Assembly (NCBI GenBank): GCA_037127315.1
Contig: JBBBDQ010000225.1
Span: 1,171,001 to 1,235,000, forward strand
Reading direction: 5' to 3'
DNA length: 64,000 nucleotides
Source of the DNA: Ascarosepion bandense
Lineage: Eukaryota; Mollusca; Cephalopoda; Sepiida; Sepiidae
Part shown: in pieces, positions 38,801 through 44,174 of the stretch
How the letters are laid out: each line of letters begins with the position of its first letter
Numbering within the stretch: position 1 is the first letter of the stretch
Program-made: the position numbers and the translations under genes
Notes under the pieces: model-generated
Told to the model about the DNA's origin: nothing
What the model saw: the letters and a program-made list of their open reading frames with translations, nothing else
Databases searched by the model: none

Positions 38801-41800
38801 ATGCCCAGCCCTAAAAGATTAATACAACACAATATTGTAACACTTTGCATTTTCTAACATTAGTTGTGAAGCACAGTCATGTGTTAATTAAATAAAGATG
38901 TTTGTAAACCAGTAGAGCAATTGAGAAAAAAATAAATATAATGATAAAAAATAATGATTTGAAAGAACACTAAAATAGATAAACTTAAGAAGGCATAAGT
39001 CTCTTGATTTTATTCCATGTAATGACAGAAGTACTATAGCAATCATTATTTTCCTTTTGTGTTGTATTTCAAATGTTCAAAGGTTGGTATTTCCAATCAG
39101 TTCCTGTTTTTTGTTTTTTTTTACCTATTTACAATTTGGAGTGCTCTCTATTGATATGACCAACTGTTTCTATTGCTATGGCTATCAGAAAACAATTTTC
39201 TTAACCTAAAATTTATTGCTGATGTTGTTTTTTTTTTTTGTTTTTTTTTAATCATCTCACCCCAGGCAAGGCATTCCACTGCCACTATTGCGCATGGGGC
39301 TACATAGGGGAAGGTAAAGAGAAGGAGTGGATAGACATAGGGAATGTCAGGAGAAAGGTGACAGATGAGTAAGGATAGCGAGGATGAGGGTCGGGCAGAT
39401 GGGAAGAGTGCTTGATAGAATGGGAGCAGGTTAGTGTGTTAGGAGGTGTGTATTGACCTTACATTTAAACTCCTAGAGATTGTAGCCGTCGGGGAAGCAA
39501 TCGTTTGGAAGAGAATTCCACAGTCGGGAAGTGCGAGGAAAGAAACTGTTGGAGTAGAAGTTACGGCTGCATTTTATCGGTTTCACTGTAAAAGGGTGGG
39601 ATCTAGTTGCTAATCTAGTATCTCGTGCAAATTCGTATTTAGGGGGCACCAGTGATCTAAGTTCATCGGAGCAGAAGCCGTGAAAGTATTTATAGAAGAG
39701 ACACAGGGAAGCCACGTCTCGCCGGTGGGAGAGAGACTGCAGGCGGTCTGCCAAGTCGGTATCTATCACATTACAGACCCTCCTCTGAACCTTATCGAGA
39801 AGCCCGAGGAGAATAGCAGGGGCACCCGACCAGATATGACAGCAGTATTCAATGCACGGGCGGATGGTAGATTTGTAAATGTGCAGGATAGATTTAGACG
39901 GAAAAAACTTCCGGGCCCTACACAGAGAACCGACTTTCATAGCAGCGGATTTAGCAATGGATTCGATATAGTCATTCCATTTGAGGTCCGCTGAAAGTGT
40001 GAGACCAAGGAGGCGTAGTGTTTTACTCTCTGGGTGGCAAGCCTGGTCCATGCTAATGGGAGGTAGGTGAGATTGTCGATGATGGTTAATTGACAGTAGC
40101 TTCGTTTTAGAAGCATTAAAATCTGCTAGCCATTTCTTACCCCAGTCCAATATGGATTGGAGGTCTTTTTCAATCTCGGCTGCGAATTTAGCTTTGACGC
40201 CTACACCAGATTTTTGTTGGAGGCGAGAGTAAACTGTGGTGTCATCGGCGTACAAACCTATTTGGGTTCTTATGGAATCAGGGAGATCATTAATATATAT
40301 CAGGAAGAGTGTAGGACCTAAGATGGAGCCTTGGGGGACACCTGCGTTTGTATGGTAGTTCTGAGAGGCATGTCCGTTTAATACCACTTTCATTGTGCGG
40401 TTAGAGAGGAATGACTGGATTAGTTCAAACAAATGTCCAGTTATACCATAGCTCTGCAGTTTACATAGAAGGCCAGCATGCCAAACTCTGTTGAACGCCT
40501 TAGATATATCCAATGCAACGGTTCGAGCTTCGCCATTCCTGTCGAGTGCCTGGTATATGTACTCGGTGATGGTCGTTAGCATATCAGCAGTAGACCTGGT
40601 GAAGCGGAAACCATATTGCTTGTCCGAGAGGAGCCTGTGTGCTGTGAGATGCTGAACCACCTCGGCGTTGATAATGGCTTCGAACACTTTGCCAAAGATC
40701 GGAAGAAGGCTGATAGGGCAGTAATTTGCAGGGTCAGAGGGTTCTCCAGTGTTTTTAAATATAGGAACTATAGAGGAAGATTTCCAACAGGCAGGAAAGC
40801 AGATAGGCAGAGGTTGTAGAGCTTAGAAAGGATAGAGGAGAGTTCAGGGGCACATTTCTTTAAGACTATGGTTGGGATTCCGTCACCACCGCTCGCTTTG
40901 TGAGGGTCAAGTTTTAAGATTATCTTAGAGACAAGCGAAGGTGTAATGTGAACATCATTCAGTTGTGCCTTGGTTCTAGGTGAGAAGTCGGGTGTAAAAA
41001 CTCCAGATGAGTCCAGACTCGAATTGTTCGAGAATCTGCGGGCAAAACATTCAGCCTTATCTGCTGGGGAGGTGAGGACCTCAAATTTGTTGATTAGCGG
41101 GGGTATTGTGGACTTGCTCTTGTTAAGTACTCTTTTACAGAGTCGCCAGTAGTCTTTAGAGCCGAATTTATAGCATGCTATACGTTGCTTCATTCTGGCA
41201 GCAAACAACATCTTAGCTTCGTTAAGTATCCTTTTACACTTATTACGAGCTGAAGTGAAAAGGCGCCTGTTTTGTTCTGACGCATAGTTACGATAGAGTC
41301 GGAAGAAATGATTCCGGTGGGCAATGGCAGCCGAGCAAGCGGGTGAGAACCATGGAGACGAATGAGATTTAAGCTGGAATTTCCTAGCAGGGATGAAGGC
41401 ATCGATGCCAGCCTTAACCCAGGAGGAGACCTCGGATACACATTCTTCGATGGGAAGACTAAAGACGTTGTTCCAAGGGATGTTCTGATTATTCTTGTTC
41501 CTTATTCTTCAACAGTGTGGCAGCCATGACACCCTTGGGAAAATACATCACTGTTTTCGAGACACTTCAGTGCTAGAGTGGGTATAGATCAAAAGTCCTG
41601 GCCAAATGTGTTTAGTAACCATGGTATAGGGAAAACAAGAATGGTCAAAAATTCCTAGAATTCTGCTATTAGAAATTAGATATTAGAAATACTTTGTGAC
41701 AAACACCTATTTCAAATGGTAAATGATCAACTATTTTCTATGGTCACCCTATGATTAGTAATTAACTTTTCTTTATCACTTGTATCCAAAAGATTCTGAA

Positions 41801-44174
41801 ATAATGTTGGCTATAAAATTTTTGATGAATGTCAGAAATTAAAATGAACAAATCTATCAGGCTAATCTCTATTTTCATAGGGATATTTTTCTTCTGGGTG
41901 GCTGATTCAAACCAGATGTTTTTCTTGGCTTTTTGTCCAGAATGATCTTAAATGTTATTTCAGTGATCACTTGGGTTTCTTTATCAACAATGTTTTTTCT
42001 ATTTTCCTGTCCCAACATCTTTGGTGATACATTATCTCTTTCTTATCTGCAGGAAGCAGAGAAGGATGGGTAGTCTTGGTTTTGCTCAATCTTACTAAAT
42101 TTCATCTAGTTAAATTTGGGTTCAATTATCCTTGCAAATGTTCAGGATTTCATTTTATTATTTTGAAACATTATTTTTCAACACATTTCATTTTTAATTT
42201 TAACTTTTCAATTTACTTTCCTGCAAATTTTAACACTTATCATCCAGTTAGTAAACTCTTTCTGCTTCATTTTTTTTTTTCTTTGATTAATCCTCTAAGG
42301 TCTCAGTGTCACAGGATTTGAAAGATTGTAAGGATTGGAGCTTGCTAGATCATTTGTCATGGAAGTAATGCTGAGTGGATTATGGCTATCTATATAATCT
42401 AGTCTGGTTGAATGCCATGAAATAGTGGAAAATGTTCTATTGCAAATAGAGGACTTCTTCAAAGGAGTGTTTATTATAGAGAGAATTTATCAAAAAAGAA
42501 AACTGCCCTTAAAACTGTCTTGTTGCACATACCACAGTAAAGAGCATAAAATAACAAAATAATTTACAAGCTTGAATTAAAATGTTATTTGATGATGAAA
42601 TCTCTAAGTTTTACTAAAATTCTAAAACCTGCCAAATAACAAAAGATCATGTGTTTATAGAAATTGACTCCCATATGGTATAATTCTAAAAAGACCACAT
42701 TTATGGTGTATCAGATCTGAAGAAATAATTATTCCTGCTCAAGAATGTAATAAGAAAACAAAACAAAAAAAAATCAGCAACCAATGAGTGTTGCCAGCAA
42801 TGTCTTCAATCCTACTGGCACTATTCATTTGTACAATACTAGCCATTCTTCTTCACAGTTGAAACTTAACATCAACAATTATAATTGAATAGAGGGATAA
42901 AATTGAAGTAAGAATCAGTTTTAAATGTAAGCTTTGTCAAGTCTTTCTGACTTTAAAAATATCTGAGGTAGACTGTGCATCTCTGCAGTTTTTAGTACAA
43001 AGTCAGGAAGCCACACTTTTTACTCAGAAAGATTTCACCTCTCTTACAGAATATAAATTTCATATAAGGATCTCTTCAAACAATTAGCATCAAGTTTTAC
43101 TAAATGCTAATCCTAACAATAACTGATTTTTTTATGTTGTCATTCTCAGAGAATTAGTTTTGTCTGAAATGGTAATTGAATTTGCTTAATTTGGAAACAT
43201 CATGCTGCTTGAAGAAAACCATCTGGGTAACAGTGATTGGCCCTCAAGATACATCAGACAAGTTTTTTCTTAAAAAAAAAAATGACAAAGTTCAATGTAA
43301 ATGTTGAATCAGAACACAGTCAACCCTAACTTAAAAGAAGAAAGGGTAGCATATCATCAAGTACAGTGAGGAGTGTTTCATCATCAAAAACTGTCACACA
43401 TATACACACAAATCGTAGCAGCAACAACTACACTGAACTTTCATGTCCCCCTTCTATTCAATTAGTAATCATGGCTGTTTCTTCATTCTTCTTTCTTTCA
43501 ATCCTTTCCAAGTAGAGTACAATAATTATACTTCACAGTATATCACACATTCAAAAGTAATTCAGCAAGACATTTATTTTTCTATTATGATTTACCAGTC
43601 CAATCCACAGATCTTTAAATCTATAATTTGTAGCCAAACTACTTTTCTAGAATAATGTCTAAATTTGTAGCCAATCTACTTTTCTAGAATAATGTCTATC
43701 TCAACAAATATCCAGACATTGAGTATTTTAAGTTTCTCTATAAAACATGTTTACATGAATATTTTCAGTGTTTTGGGATTGGTCAAAAGCATTTAATTGT
43801 TCATAAATTGAATCCATATTGTTTAATTTATATAATTTTGTGGATTAAGATAGTTCTAGCAATAAAATCAGTTTTAATAGTATTTTTCTTTTTTTTCTTT
43901 TTTAATCATAAAAATTATCATAATATTCTCTGATCATCTTCTTATATATTTGTCTTCTTCATGTTAATATTGCTGCAATTATTACTATAGACAGTCCTGT
44001 ATTGTTTTATTAAACTTCATGAAATATATTGCTTACTAAATAATCCATTTAGAAACCTTGAAAACAATGTACACAAAAGTGCATATATTTTGTTTTTTGT
44101 CTTTTAAATTGCCTTTTAACATTTTCTCACAATTTTTTTTTTTTTTTTAAACAGATATGAACATGGAGTTGTAA
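1782..44174 (+). CDS. PRIM1: DNA primase small (catalytic) subunit, 3' nine coding exons
   Basis: PRIM1 is the catalytic subunit of the DNA polymerase alpha-primase complex; in the nucleus it makes the RNA primers that start every lagging-strand fragment. Exons are 1782-1918, 12049-12107, 19062-19171, 21922-22010, 23042-23168, 30803-30872, 32417-32475, 34876-34974 and 44155-44174; they join in one frame into 255 residues plus a partial first codon. Seen: [11 protein letters not shown] (in human PRIM1 R162, R163 and H166 of this motif bind nucleotide), [11 protein letters not shown] (third catalytic Asp, human D306) and [10 protein letters not shown] (human H324). The first two catalytic Asp and the zinc ligands are in exons upstream of the window. 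The segment is about 17 residues shorter than in human, mainly in the acidic linker before the C-terminus. One intron is AT-AC type. Assignment from recalled human sequence; very secure in exons 1, 3, 5, 6 and 8. Confidence 0.95.
1968..2225 (+). repeat. Unnamed dispersed repeat, copy 1
   Basis: Begins ATATCCCAGG, with GGATGAACAAAA, TTAACACATAATAAAATAAC and ends near TAGGGGGAAGTAAGTT. The same order of blocks recurs at 8818-9052 on the same strand. No coding content. It lies just left of the Tc1-like element. Confidence 0.75.
2609..3790 (+). pseudogene. Broken Tc1-type transposase
   Basis: The N-terminal DNA-binding half is legible in frame pieces ([27 protein letters not shown]). The catalytic half reads [40 protein letters not shown], a stop, then [18 protein letters not shown]. 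The second Asp and final Glu of the DD34E triad are present, but the first (normally FSDES) reads FSTE. Several stops plus the SINE at about 2960-3262 make it dead. Confidence 0.85.
2960..3262 (-). mobile_element. tRNA-derived SINE, inserted in the Tc1 element
   Basis: Read on the minus strand, it has a tRNA-like head with box A-like TGGTGCAGTGG and box B-like GAGTTCGAATTCC. It shares GTTATGGGTTAAATAACAGG with the SINE at 20222-20420. The body near 2975-3010 contains CATGTCTCTTTTGAGACATG, a perfect palindrome. It splits the transposase coding region. Confidence 0.8.
4075..5202. other. Intronic DNA, nothing recognised
   Basis: (TA)n tract at 4079-4099 at the Tc1 right edge, an A tract near 4749-4762, otherwise AT-rich intron without coding or element signatures I can name. 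Confidence 0.5.
5203..5715 (-). repeat. LTR of a Ty3/gypsy-type element
   Basis: On the minus strand it starts TGTTGTTGGAGGCCGAG and ends GGGGTGTTACA. A TATAAATA box (about 5559-5566) is followed downstream by an AATAAA-type signal, the usual U3-R-U5 order. It is more GC-rich than the surroundings. No clear target duplication. It may be the 3' LTR of the integrase remnant to its right, which has the same orientation. Confidence 0.6.
6236..6706 (-). pseudogene. Ty3/gypsy integrase remnant
   Basis: Minus-strand translation gives [25 protein letters not shown] (first catalytic Asp), [18 protein letters not shown] (second Asp) and [11 protein letters not shown], a stop, then VE (catalytic Glu region). 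This is the integrase core order. Frames are broken. The sequence resumes across the Merlin insertion at 8738-8781, so the two pieces were once continuous. Confidence 0.85.
6715..8729 (-). mobile_element. Merlin-superfamily DNA transposon with 8-bp target duplication
   Basis: Terminal inverted repeats of about 70 bp: the left starts GGCGGATCTGAAGTATTCTA and the right, in reverse, GGCGGACCTAAAGTATCCTA. The target duplication GATTCTGG is perfect at 6707-6714 and 8730-8737. The transposase is of ISXO2/IS1016 type, the Merlin hallmark, coded on the minus strand. It sits inside a gypsy integrase remnant. The interior near the left end has long T and G runs (7030-7460). Confidence 0.93.
7500..8379 (-). 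pseudogene. Merlin (ISXO2-like) transposase, frameshifted
   Basis: The N-terminal part (8128-8379) has a zinc ribbon CSCG...[18 protein letters not shown], typical of ISXO2-like transposases. The catalytic part (7616-7978) has [17 protein letters not shown] (first Asp), [12 protein letters not shown] (second Asp), [22 protein letters not shown] (third position Glu), then RRLKYISG. After another frame change, [20 protein letters not shown] follows to about 7500. The DDE residues survive, but at least two frame breaks separate the pieces. Confidence 0.9.
8818..9052 (+). repeat. Unnamed dispersed repeat, copy 2
   Basis: Second copy of the repeat at 1968-2225, sharing ATATCCCAGGTT, GGATGAACAAAA, ACACATAATAAAATAACTTT and AGGAGGGAGTAAGTT. 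By eye about three quarters identical. It starts right after the gypsy remnant split by Merlin, so it may be a terminal part of that or another element. Confidence 0.75.
9053..12048. other. PRIM1 intron 1, 3' part
   Basis: Except for the repeat at 9236-9870 I see only AT-rich intron, several T and A tracts (for example 9900, 10030, 10390, 11460) and an 18-bp palindrome-like pair around 11097-11134 (ATATATGCTGTATTTTA and its reverse). No exon. Confidence 0.5.
9236..9870 (+). repeat. Unnamed repeat family, degraded long copy
   Basis: Shares ordered blocks with 19683-20084 and 20605-20860: CTTATCTTTGTT, CTGTTCTTCAGG, TTTTAGTACTGTT, TTTTCACTGAGTCTGAGT, and further on GGGTTGGTGA and CTGATTTCATT-like blocks near 9694-9720. 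The pairing shows that the 5S-SINE at 20100 was inserted into a copy of this repeat. Confidence 0.55.
12049..12107 (+). CDS. PRIM1: PRIM1 exon ([11 protein letters not shown]...HPSIE)
   Basis: Short 59-bp exon between TTTTTCAG and GTGGGT. It encodes [19 protein letters not shown] and two bases of the next codon, aligning with human GGQDVKKKVHLSEKIHPFI. A donor three bases downstream (GTATTT) would break the frame into the next exon, so the weaker GTGGGT site is preferred. The phase-2 position equals the human c.638 junction as I count it. Confidence 0.85.
12108..12927. other. Intronic DNA, nothing recognised
   Basis: Very AT-rich start of PRIM1 intron 2 with a (TG)n tract at 12748-12764. No element or coding signature seen. 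Confidence 0.5.
12928..14836 (-). mobile_element. Decayed Ty3/gypsy pol (RT - RNase H - integrase)
   Basis: In minus-strand order: RT motif [20 protein letters not shown] with [19 protein letters not shown] (14624-14820), YVDY where YLDD is expected; INFLGY; RNase H linker [20 protein letters not shown] and [20 protein letters not shown] (13849-14133); an integrase zinc-finger end [13 protein letters not shown] (about 13770-13810); a decayed core; and the C-terminal RFNDRHE / [10 protein letters not shown] piece at 13060-13150. Many stops and frameshifts. The right edge abuts a Penelope-like fragment. Confidence 0.88.
14838..15660 (-). mobile_element. Penelope-like element, reverse transcriptase fragment
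   Basis: A 248-codon open frame (14896-15642) carries [33 protein letters not shown] (catalytic Asp pair), [29 protein letters not shown] and, at the end, [20 protein letters not shown]. This is the RT palm/thumb plus linker of Penelope-like elements. The GIY-YIG endonuclease that should follow is absent; gypsy sequence begins there. The frame is intact over its length, so it is younger than the gypsy piece. Confidence 0.88.
15665..15845 (+). repeat. Repeat shared with 22390-22560
   Basis: Blocks TAATAAAAACA, TTTGTTATTA, TTTTTAATCCTTTCT and TTACTATGG occur in the same order at 22390-22560. Next to the Penelope-like fragment here, so it may be that element's 5' flank. Confidence 0.45.
15846..16618. 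other. Intronic DNA, nothing recognised
   Basis: AT-rich; contains an exact inverted pair, AGTGCTATTTATG...CATAAATAGCACT-like, around 16490-16525 (AGAAGTGCTA and TAGCACTTCT). No coding signal. Confidence 0.45.
16627..17987 (-). mobile_element. tRNA-derived SINE interrupted by a solo LTR
   Basis: Two SINE pieces, 16627-16784 (body) and 17893-17987 (tRNA-like head), read as one minus-strand SINE of the type at 2960-3262 when the 1.1-kb segment between them is removed. The flanking direct repeat TAATAACT at 16619-16626 and 17988-17995 fits a target duplication of the original SINE insertion. Confidence 0.78.
16785..17892 (-). mobile_element. Solo LTR (about 1.1 kb) inside the SINE
   Basis: On the minus strand it runs TGTAACAATATTTAACATGG ... 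GCCACCACA, with a CTATAAATAC promoter-like box at 17397-17406 (reverse). GGG flanks it on both sides. The interior has an imperfect tandem duplication of about 95 bp near 17500-17665 (TATTATATGACATCAAT twice) interrupted by a G tract. No internal coding domains, so it looks like a recombination-derived solo LTR. The family is not recognised. Confidence 0.65.
17996..19061. other. Intronic DNA, nothing recognised
   Basis: Very AT-rich 3' end of PRIM1 intron 2. Ends in a normal polypyrimidine tract before the exon. Confidence 0.5.
19062..19171 (+). CDS. PRIM1: PRIM1 exon ending at a U12-type donor
   Basis: Follows a pyrimidine tract and TTTTTTAG. It encodes [20 protein letters not shown] and on to INLLPEK plus one base, matching human KSINIIKKYFEEYALVNQDI...LVPE. 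No GT donor exists before an in-frame stop; the exon instead stops at the minor-spliceosome signal ATATCCTTTT. Confidence 0.92.
19257..19400 (+). repeat. Unnamed repeat family, partial copy (left arm of a hairpin)
   Basis: TTTACATTA...ATTGTCCTCATCTTTGTTG, TTTGTACGACATTTTGGC and CTTCTTCAGGTGCTAGGAAT are repeated in reverse orientation at 19518-19660, forming an inverted repeat. Confidence 0.7.
19518..19660 (-). repeat. Unnamed repeat family, inverted partial copy
   Basis: ATTCCTAGCACCTGAAGAAG, CCAAAACGTCGTACAAATG and AAAGATGAGGACAATAGT are the reverse complement of the block at 19257-19400. Confidence 0.7.
20100..20589 (+). mobile_element. Chimeric 5S rRNA - tRNA SINE with 15-bp target duplication
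   Basis: AACATACTGTATTTA occurs exactly at 20085-20099 and 20590-20604, flanking the unit. The unit is a near-complete 5S rRNA sequence (20101-20221), then within about ten bases a tRNA-like SINE head (box A-like TGGTGCAGTGG at 20241-20251, box B-like GAGTTCAAATTCC at 20283-20295), a body ending near 20420 and an A-rich tail. The duplication shows that 5S and tRNA parts moved as one piece by target-primed reverse transcription. 5S-tRNA chimeric SINE heads are known in vertebrates (AmnSINE1); I do not know of one described for this lineage. Confidence 0.85.
20101..20221 (+). rRNA. 5S rRNA-like sequence, head of a SINE
   Basis: About 121 nt, starting GCTTACGGCCATATCACATT and ending CAGTAAGC. 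Contains ATCACCGAAGTTAAGCAACG (box A region), GATGGGTGG (intermediate element) and GGGAATACCAGGTG (box C). The ends can still pair (GCTTAC with GTAAGC). Differences from a typical metazoan 5S are mostly C-to-T and G-to-A, as in old methylated copies. It is not a functional rRNA gene but part of a retroposon. Confidence 0.88.
20880..21180 (-). repeat. Unnamed repeat family, inverted copy
   Basis: In reverse: TTATTTACATTTAGAAACCT, TACCTTCAAGGAATTTTA, CTGTCCATATCTATAGACAT and TTTTCACTGAGTCTAAGT, the same order as in the plus-strand copies at 19683 and 24028. Confidence 0.7.
21905..21913 (+). promoter_or_regulatory. U12 intron branch-point sequence TTCCTTAAT
   Basis: Matches the highly constrained minor-intron branch site TTCCTTRAY, at the short distance from the 3' splice site that U12 introns require. 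It pairs with U12 snRNA in known systems. Confidence 0.88.
21922..22010 (+). CDS. PRIM1: PRIM1 exon after the AT-AC intron
   Basis: Encodes (K)[19 protein letters not shown] and on to LLSQELERP before GTAAGT. It is the least conserved exon of the set. I align SRWSLL with human QRWEHL; the segment from PE to IMLQYC is 41 residues here and 46 in human, so no exon seems to be missing. Confidence 0.85.
22390..22560 (+). repeat. Repeat shared with 15665-15845
   Basis: Second, degraded copy of the repeat found upstream of the Penelope-like fragment (TGATAAAAACA, TTTGTTATTA, TTTTTAATCCTTTCT, TTACTATGG). Confidence 0.4.
22561..23041. other. Intronic DNA, nothing recognised
   Basis: Short intron remainder before the D306 exon; TTCATGTAAATAATGG and TTCTCATCCCAGTAATTCA near 22660 resemble the unnamed repeat family but are too short to call. 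Confidence 0.4.
23042..23168 (+). CDS. PRIM1: PRIM1 exon with third catalytic aspartate
   Basis: Between TTTACTAG and GTTAGT. Contains [20 protein letters not shown] then [14 protein letters not shown], almost identical to human. The Asp in RLDIEVSKG corresponds to catalytic D306 and the His in SIHPKTG to H324. Confidence 0.96.
23640..23965 (+). pseudogene. C-terminal fragment of a LINE reverse transcriptase protein
   Basis: Plus-strand pieces read [25 protein letters not shown] then [19 protein letters not shown]. This is the tail typical of Jockey/CR1-type pol proteins ([13 protein letters not shown], then FP plus a short helix); the 39-kb LINE in this window ends the same way. An A-rich stretch near 23970 could be the old 3' tail. 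5'-truncated. Confidence 0.6.
24028..24290 (+). repeat. Unnamed repeat family, plus-strand copy
   Basis: ATTATTTACATTCAGACTAA, CCCCATCTTTGTTGTTATT, ACCCTTTATTTAATCTAC and TATTTAGTACTGTTCAGTTA place it with the copies in the U12 intron. Confidence 0.75.
24370..24850 (-). repeat. Unnamed repeat shared in inverted orientation with 47200-47640
   Basis: Blocks TTACAGCACTGGAT, GAGATGTAA, ATCAACATTTGT, GGAATGTTCTGG and GGAGGTGGAGA occur in both places in the same relative order, on opposite strands. I do not recognise an encoded protein, though a short minus-strand frame (24379-24564) matches a frame in the other copy. Confidence 0.7.
24851..25443 (-). other. Unrecognised moderately coding-like stretch
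   Basis: The minus-strand frame 25215-25424 ([20 protein letters not shown]...) has protein-like composition and lies upstream, in its own orientation, of the shared repeat at 24370-24850. It may be the same decayed element. No domain recognised. Confidence 0.3.
25444..25891 (-). repeat. Solo LTR-like sequence
   Basis: In reverse it begins TGTAATATAATAATCTGGCC, has a GATATATAAAG TATA box, a GC-richer repeat-unit-like middle and a polyadenylation signal AATAAAATATAAC just before the ACTACA end: the U3-R-U5 layout. It is clearly more GC-rich than its flanks. I found no target duplication and no primer-binding site. Confidence 0.65.
26057..26373. mobile_element. hAT-type MITE with 8-bp target duplication
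   Basis: Flanked by GTCCAAGA at 26049-26056 and 26374-26381. The left end CGGGTTTTCAAACTTTTTG and the right end in reverse CAGGGGATTTTTAAATTGTG are degenerate inverted repeats, with subterminal GGACCCC blocks on both sides. The 317-bp length, 8-bp duplication and sequence style fit hAT-derived non-autonomous elements. No coding capacity. Confidence 0.8.
26382..29715. other. Intronic DNA, no gene recognised
   Basis: Very AT-rich apart from a somewhat GC-richer block at 27840-28200 in which I identify nothing. An ATC trinucleotide repeat lies at about 29259-29284. Confidence 0.45.
29716..29762 (+). ncRNA. Hammerhead-ribozyme-like motif
   Basis: TTTGATAA, stem II AGTCC-CTCAAA-GGACG and GAAACGTG follow the hammerhead core order CUGAUGA - stem II - GAAAC; stem II pairs fully. 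The CUGA is changed to UUGA, which should impair catalysis, and I cannot place stem I and the cleavage triplet with confidence. Penelope-like elements are known to carry such motifs, so this may be the end of a decayed one. Confidence 0.4.
29763..30431. other. Intronic DNA, nothing recognised
   Basis: Contains a long T tract at 29933-29959 and an inverted pair TTTGCTACTTATATAAAT / ATTTATATAAGTAGCAAAT at about 30342-30386 forming a hairpin. No coding signal. Confidence 0.5.
30432..30612 (+). repeat. 3' tail fragment of a LINE with poly(A)
   Basis: Ends ATGATTAAAAAAAAAAAG after GCTCGGGTGATATGATT. The LINE at 39227-41505 ends, on its own strand, GGGGTGAGATGATTAAAAAA, and both share the CATTACCA/CTGCCACT-type block upstream. 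A 5'-truncated copy of a related LINE, or a SINE using its tail. Confidence 0.5.
30803..30872 (+). CDS. PRIM1: PRIM1 exon ([19 protein letters not shown])
   Basis: 70-bp exon between TTTTTAG and GTAAGT. Encodes [20 protein letters not shown], colinear with human RISVPIDLQKVDQFDPFTVP. Ends in phase 2. Confidence 0.95.
31769..32239 (+). repeat. LTR with adjacent primer-binding-site-like sequence
   Basis: Begins TGTAAGGATAC and ends CCTTACCGTTACA, with a TATAAATA box near 32184. It is followed at once by TGGTGACCTGT, the form of primer-binding site common in Ty3/gypsy elements. Little internal sequence follows, so it is a truncated 5' end or a near-solo LTR. Confidence 0.5.
32417..32475 (+). 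CDS. PRIM1: PRIM1 exon (acidic linker region)
   Basis: 59-bp exon between ATTACAG and GTGAGT, encoding [19 protein letters not shown]. It aligns with human ICRELDAI and then replaces the Glu-rich human linker with a shorter one. Supported mainly by phase at both ends and by ELDA/EIDA. Confidence 0.85.
32528..33254 (+). mobile_element. Non-autonomous Helitron, copy 1
   Basis: Starts TCTAAACTTATTTATAAATG after an A and ends CTATACTGCTAG before a T: the A/T target with 5' TC and 3' CTAG of Helitrons. A short GC-rich hairpin CCCGAGCAATGCCGGG lies just before the end. The first 290 bp and the last 60 bp match 53432-53964. It contains a (TA)n expansion at about 32822-32864 and no Rep/helicase. Confidence 0.9.
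33565..33968. repeat. Long inverted repeat (125-bp arms, 155-bp loop)
   Basis: Left arm 33565-33689 and right arm 33845-33968 are reverse complements at roughly 85-90% by eye (ACACCTCCCCTTTCA at one end, GGTTCAACAATTTCTGATG at the loop side). Each arm retains an open frame reading RKRTA(I/T)EFLN.EPKL.KY in the same sense relative to the arm, so a coding piece was duplicated in inverse orientation. Confidence 0.8.
34317..34517 (+). other. Unrecognised protein-like open frame
   Basis: 66 codons reading [20 protein letters not shown] and on to LIEQIR, with natural-looking composition, in PRIM1 intron 7 on the same strand. It ends at CGGTAAAT, where GTAAAT could be a splice donor. No domain recognised; not part of PRIM1 by homology. 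Confidence 0.25.
34876..34974 (+). CDS. PRIM1: PRIM1 exon (DYKKTS...VFESFLKKL)
   Basis: Between GGTTTTAG and GTAAGT. Encodes [20 protein letters not shown] and on to EGNMIKES, matching human DYKKTSLAPYVKVFEHFLENL. The region forms the C-terminal helices of the primase fold. Confidence 0.93.
36966..37169 (-). CDS. Candidate terminal exon of an unidentified antisense gene
   Basis: On the minus strand a splice acceptor TTCCCCTTACAG (just above 37169) is followed by an open frame [66 protein letters not shown] and a TAG stop. An AATAAA lies about ten bases past the stop. Composition is strongly coding-like and unlike the surrounding AT-rich intron. It lies inside the 9.2-kb PRIM1 intron 8, opposite in strand. 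I do not recognise the family. It could be a nested gene's last exon or a fragment left by duplication. Confidence 0.5.
   Translation of the reverse strand, partial: ENIWTIDGVNHDYVGYIMSYINPFYRISSLNDIVDNYQLNKYKVGTDYVKQYLYLENQFSNEDNFFN
37200..39226. other. Intronic DNA, no gene recognised
   Basis: AT-rich with many short A/T runs; a CT tract at 37249-37266. If the exon candidate at 36966-37169 is real, its upstream exons should lie here or beyond; I did not find a convincing one. Confidence 0.45.
39227..41505 (-). mobile_element. 5'-truncated Jockey/CR1-like LINE, copy 1
   Basis: GC-richer than its surroundings. The minus strand carries a pol protein in two near-contiguous frames. Upstream (41505-40768): [29 protein letters not shown] and [14 protein letters not shown]. 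Reverse transcriptase (40687-39473, 404 codons): [67 protein letters not shown] and C-terminal [18 protein letters not shown]. The APE endonuclease is missing (5' truncation). The 3' end is a poly(A)-like tract at 39227-39250. One frame break near 40750 inactivates it, but it looks recent. Confidence 0.92.
39473..40687 (-). CDS. LINE reverse transcriptase (open frame)
   Basis: 404 open codons covering RT fingers, palm and thumb of a non-LTR retrotransposon. The catalytic YADD is intact and the block [13 protein letters not shown] is complete. It copies element RNA at a nicked target site in known families. The natural protein began further upstream (frame 40768-41211 continues into it after a frameshift), so the listed start is not the native one. 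Confidence 0.9.
   Translation of the reverse strand: MFEAIINAEVVQHLTAHRLLSDKQYGFRFTRSTADMLTTITEYIYQALDRNGEARTVALDISKAFNRVWHAGLLCKLQSYGITGHLFELIQSFLSNRTMKVVLNGHASQNYHTNAGVPQGSILGPTLFLIYINDLPDSIRTQIGLYADDTTVYSRLQQKSGVGVKAKFAAEIEKDLQSILDWGKKWLADFNASKTKLLSINHHRQSHLPPISMDQACHPESKTLRLLGLTLSADLKWNDYIESIAKSAAMKVGSLCRARKFFPSKSILHIYKSTIRPCIEYCCHIWSGAPAILLGLLDKVQRRVCNVIDTDLADRLQSLSHRRDVASLCLFYKYFHGFCSDELRSLVPPKYEFARDTRLATRSHPFTVKPIKCSRNFYSNSFFPRTSRLWNSLPNDCFPDGYNL
41506..44154. other. PRIM1 intron 8, 3' part
   Basis: AT-rich; no exon seen before the terminal PRIM1 exon. An exact-looking tandem duplication of about 37 bp lies at 43624-43697 (TTTGTAGCCAAACTACTTTT and TTTGTAGCCAATCTACTTTT, each followed by CTAGAATAATGTCTA). 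Confidence 0.55.
44155..44174 (+). CDS. PRIM1: PRIM1 terminal exon with stop codon
   Basis: After a long T tract and AAACAG the frame reads (D)MNMEL and TAA (44172-44174). Human ends SDLQKDF, so length and position fit although the residues differ. Being only 20 bp it rests on phase, the strong acceptor and the poly(A) signal that follows. Confidence 0.75.

Noticed and set aside
39680..39994. Plus-strand frame of 104 codons
   Set aside because: Antisense shadow of the LINE reverse transcriptase.
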